A stretch of 16,741 bases of DNA from positions 1-16,741 of the forward strand of contig CAYVUV010000194.1 in NCBI GenBank assembly GCA_964455095.1. Reading direction: 5' to 3'. The stretch is from CAYVUV01 sp964455095. GTDB lineage: Bacteria > Desulfobacterota > Binatia > HRBIN30 > CADEER01. Numbering within the stretch: position 1 is the stretch's first letter; every line of letters begins with the position of its first letter. The notes below the pieces were generated by a model. That model worked only from the letters and a program-made list of their open reading frames with translations, had not been told where the DNA came from and searched no databases. Of this stretch, positions 15,338-16,741 are shown one piece after another. The translations under genes were made by a program, and so were the position numbers.

Positions 15338-16741
15338 CTACGGAGCCTCCCCCGAAGCGCGTCCACTGTTCCCCACCTGGGTCGTCGTCCAGCGTTTGAG
15401 AACGCCCGCCGCGCCGGCGTCGCCCTCATCGGCCAGGAGCTCGAACAATCGGGTGGACACGGCCAGGTGGTCCTTGCACTCGAAGCACCGCGGCCGCTGT
15501 CCGAAGAGATCTCCCTGGGTGACGAAGTTGTGTACGGGTCTGATGCCGCAGAAGGGTTTGTTCCAGCAATCGGCGCACATCGGCTGCGCGTCGAGAAGCG
15601 AGGCGGCCGCAATCGCGCGCACCGTCGGGTGGCGCACCAGATCCGCAATCGCCAGAGAGCCGGCATCACCGAGCGCGAAGATCGAATCGCCCCTGGCATC
15701 GACGAGCCGCGCTTCGTCGCAGGGGAAGACCCGTCCATCGACGCCGTAGGCGATCTGACCGGTTCCGTCGCCGCACGGCGACTGGATGTCGACGATCCCC
15801 GGATCGTCCGAGGTCAGGAGTTTGGTCGCGAAGATGGACGCCGTTCCCTCGACGATCCTCGTGCCGCCCTGGTTCAGCTCGAGGATGTAGTCGAGCGTGC
15901 GCGGGTAGAACGCCAGATACTCCTGCGGCGTGTAGCCGATGGCCGCCCAGGTCTCGGGCGCGAAGCGCGACGAATCGAGCGGCCGAAGATGGATGGTGCG
16001 CATGCCGCGCGCGACGTACTCGTCGACGACTTCGCGGCCGGCCTCGAGCGTGCGCCGCGTCGTGTTCAGCAGCGCGCCCACCTGCCACTGCTGGGGATCG
16101 CGTCCGACCTCCACGTAGCGCCGGTTGAAGTATTCGATCCAACGCACTGCGTCGGCGTGCGCGCTGCCTCTGATCCACTGCCGGTTCCAGTCGTGCACGC
16201 TGGCGGGTCCGTCGAGCGTCGTGACCACTTGCACGTCGTTGGCGATCAGCCACTCGGCGGCTTCCTCGGTCATGGCCGTGAAGTTGGTCAGGACTCTGAA
16301 GGTGAGTGCCTTGCCCGTCGTCCGCGTATTGCGCGACTGCGCACACTCGACCAGGTGGCGGAGCACGTCGAAGTTGAGCAGCGGCTCACCGTGGTGCGCC
16401 TGCAGCTCGAAGGTCATCGCGGGCGCTGGGCCCTGCAGGGCCAGGTCGACGACCTGTTCCGCCGTCTCGGGCGTCATGTCGGCGCCGTCCGCGCCAGCCG
16501 CGCCGCCGCGCGTGGTCAGGGTGACCACGTGCAGGTGCGGGCCGCGCCGCACATGCCGGTTGCGCTGCGCCACACGCGAGGCCAGTGCGTCGAGATCGAG
16601 TCCGTCGCGCAAAAGACCCTTGCGTTGCAGTTCCTCGAAGCGGGGGTGATCCGCGACGACGCGGCCACCGAGCAGGTCGTCGAGCTCCGCCTCGCTCAGA
16701 AACGCCCAGTCCCCCGCATCGGTGGTGACCAGCACCTTCCC
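15338..16741 (-). CDS. HxsB-like SPASM protein lacking the radical SAM CxxxCxxC motif, copy 2 (5' truncated by window edge)
   Basis: A paralogue of the protein at 11272-12780. 467 codons are visible and the N-terminus is off the window. The C-terminal cysteine set is kept in the same arrangement (FPCDEAR, CADCWNKPFCG, RCFECKDH). The cluster-binding CxxxCxxC is missing here too: TLTTR is followed by GGAAGADGADMTPE, a loop several residues shorter than in copy 1. The SAM-contacting GGEP motif is also changed, to HGEP in LQAHHGEPLLNF. The barrel stretch VVTTLDGPASVHDWNRQW and the LG(D) segment after the first C-terminal cysteine remain. It ends with the same GEAP-type tail as copy 1 (KEAP). The TAG at 15340-15338 lies about 50-55 nt before the probable epimerase start. 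Full reading frame with conserved motifs argues against simple decay. Confidence 0.85.
   Translation of the reverse strand, partial: GKVLVTTDAGDWAFLSEAELDDLLGGRVVADHPRFEELQRKGLLRDGLDLDALASRVAQRNRHVRRGPHLHVVTLTTRGGAAGADGADMTPETAEQVVDLALQGPAPAMTFELQAHHGEPLLNFDVLRHLVECAQSRNTRTTGKALTFRVLTNFTAMTEEAAEWLIANDVQVVTTLDGPASVHDWNRQWIRGSAHADAVRWIEYFNRRYVEVGRDPQQWQVGALLNTTRRTLEAGREVVDEYVARGMRTIHLRPLDSSRFAPETWAAIGYTPQEYLAFYPRTLDYILELNQGGTRIVEGTASIFATKLLTSDDPGIVDIQSPCGDGTGQIAYGVDGRVFPCDEARLVDARGDSIFALGDAGSLAIADLVRHPTVRAIAAASLLDAQPMCADCWNKPFCGIRPVHNFVTQGDLFGQRPRCFECKDHLAVSTRLFELLADEGDAGAAGVLKRWTTTQVGNSGRASGEAP
16617..16741. repeat. 125-bp identical repeat, copy in HxsB-like gene 2 (runs off right edge)
   Basis: Identical at every base to 12578-12702 and ends exactly at the window edge, so the true length of the repeat is unknown. 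It encodes the start of the visible part of HxsB-like copy 2. The sequence just inside (16580-16616) diverges sharply from copy 1. Confidence 0.95.

Overview
The window is high-GC bacterial DNA (about two thirds G+C by eye) that is almost entirely protein-coding. Both edges cut through genes, so it is probably a contig or a fragment of one. There are 16 supportable protein genes and no recognisable tRNA, rRNA, CRISPR array, transposase or phage gene. The gene mix (flavin-dependent halogenase-like enzyme, B12-binding radical SAM enzyme, two UDP-GlcNAc 2-epimerases, a GT-C-like membrane protein, a membrane desaturase, a Tat-exported protein) suggests an uncultured, Gram-negative-like, high-GC lineage such as a deltaproteobacterium, Myxococcota or Binatota member. 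No phylogenetic marker gene is present, so this placement is a guess.

Layout. (1) 1-3187: a left-truncated FAD-dependent halogenase-like gene on the minus strand, divergent from a cobalamin-binding radical SAM gene on the plus strand. (2) 3201-7175, minus strand: a tight four-gene operon transcribed desaturase -> GT-C-like membrane protein -> class II aldolase -> GDPD-like phosphodiesterase. It has a 2-nt gap and then two ATGA overlaps, and looks like a surface-glycan or lipid modification unit. (3) 7449-8348, plus strand: a 2-oxoglutarate/Fe(II) dioxygenase divergent from that operon. (4) 8369-16741, minus strand: a long co-directional cassette. In transcription order it is HxsB-like protein copy 2 (5' end off the window), UDP-GlcNAc 2-epimerase, Tat-signal protein, HxsD-like protein with an acidic tail, small HxsD-like protein, HxsB-like protein copy 1, a small HTTM companion, an HTTM-domain membrane protein, and a second UDP-GlcNAc 2-epimerase.

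The cassette in (4) is the part most likely to be an undescribed system. HxsB and HxsD are components of the His-Xaa-Ser (Hxs) peptide-modification system. Here, however, both HxsB-like proteins lack the CxxxCxxC motif that binds the radical SAM iron-sulfur cluster, while keeping the barrel and all of the C-terminal SPASM-type cysteines. No HxsA-like His-Xaa-Ser precursor and no HxsC is visible. The Tat-exported protein and the C-terminal tail of the HTTM membrane protein appear to share one domain, including an aligned cysteine. My inference is that cofactor-altered maturase-like proteins, HxsD adaptors, an exported domain protein and a vitamin-K-carboxylase-like membrane protein act together at the cell envelope. 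The substrate and chemistry are unknown.

The right edge lies inside a 125-bp stretch that is identical to the matching part of HxsB-like copy 1. This means either recent gene conversion between the paralogues or an assembly break at a repeat.
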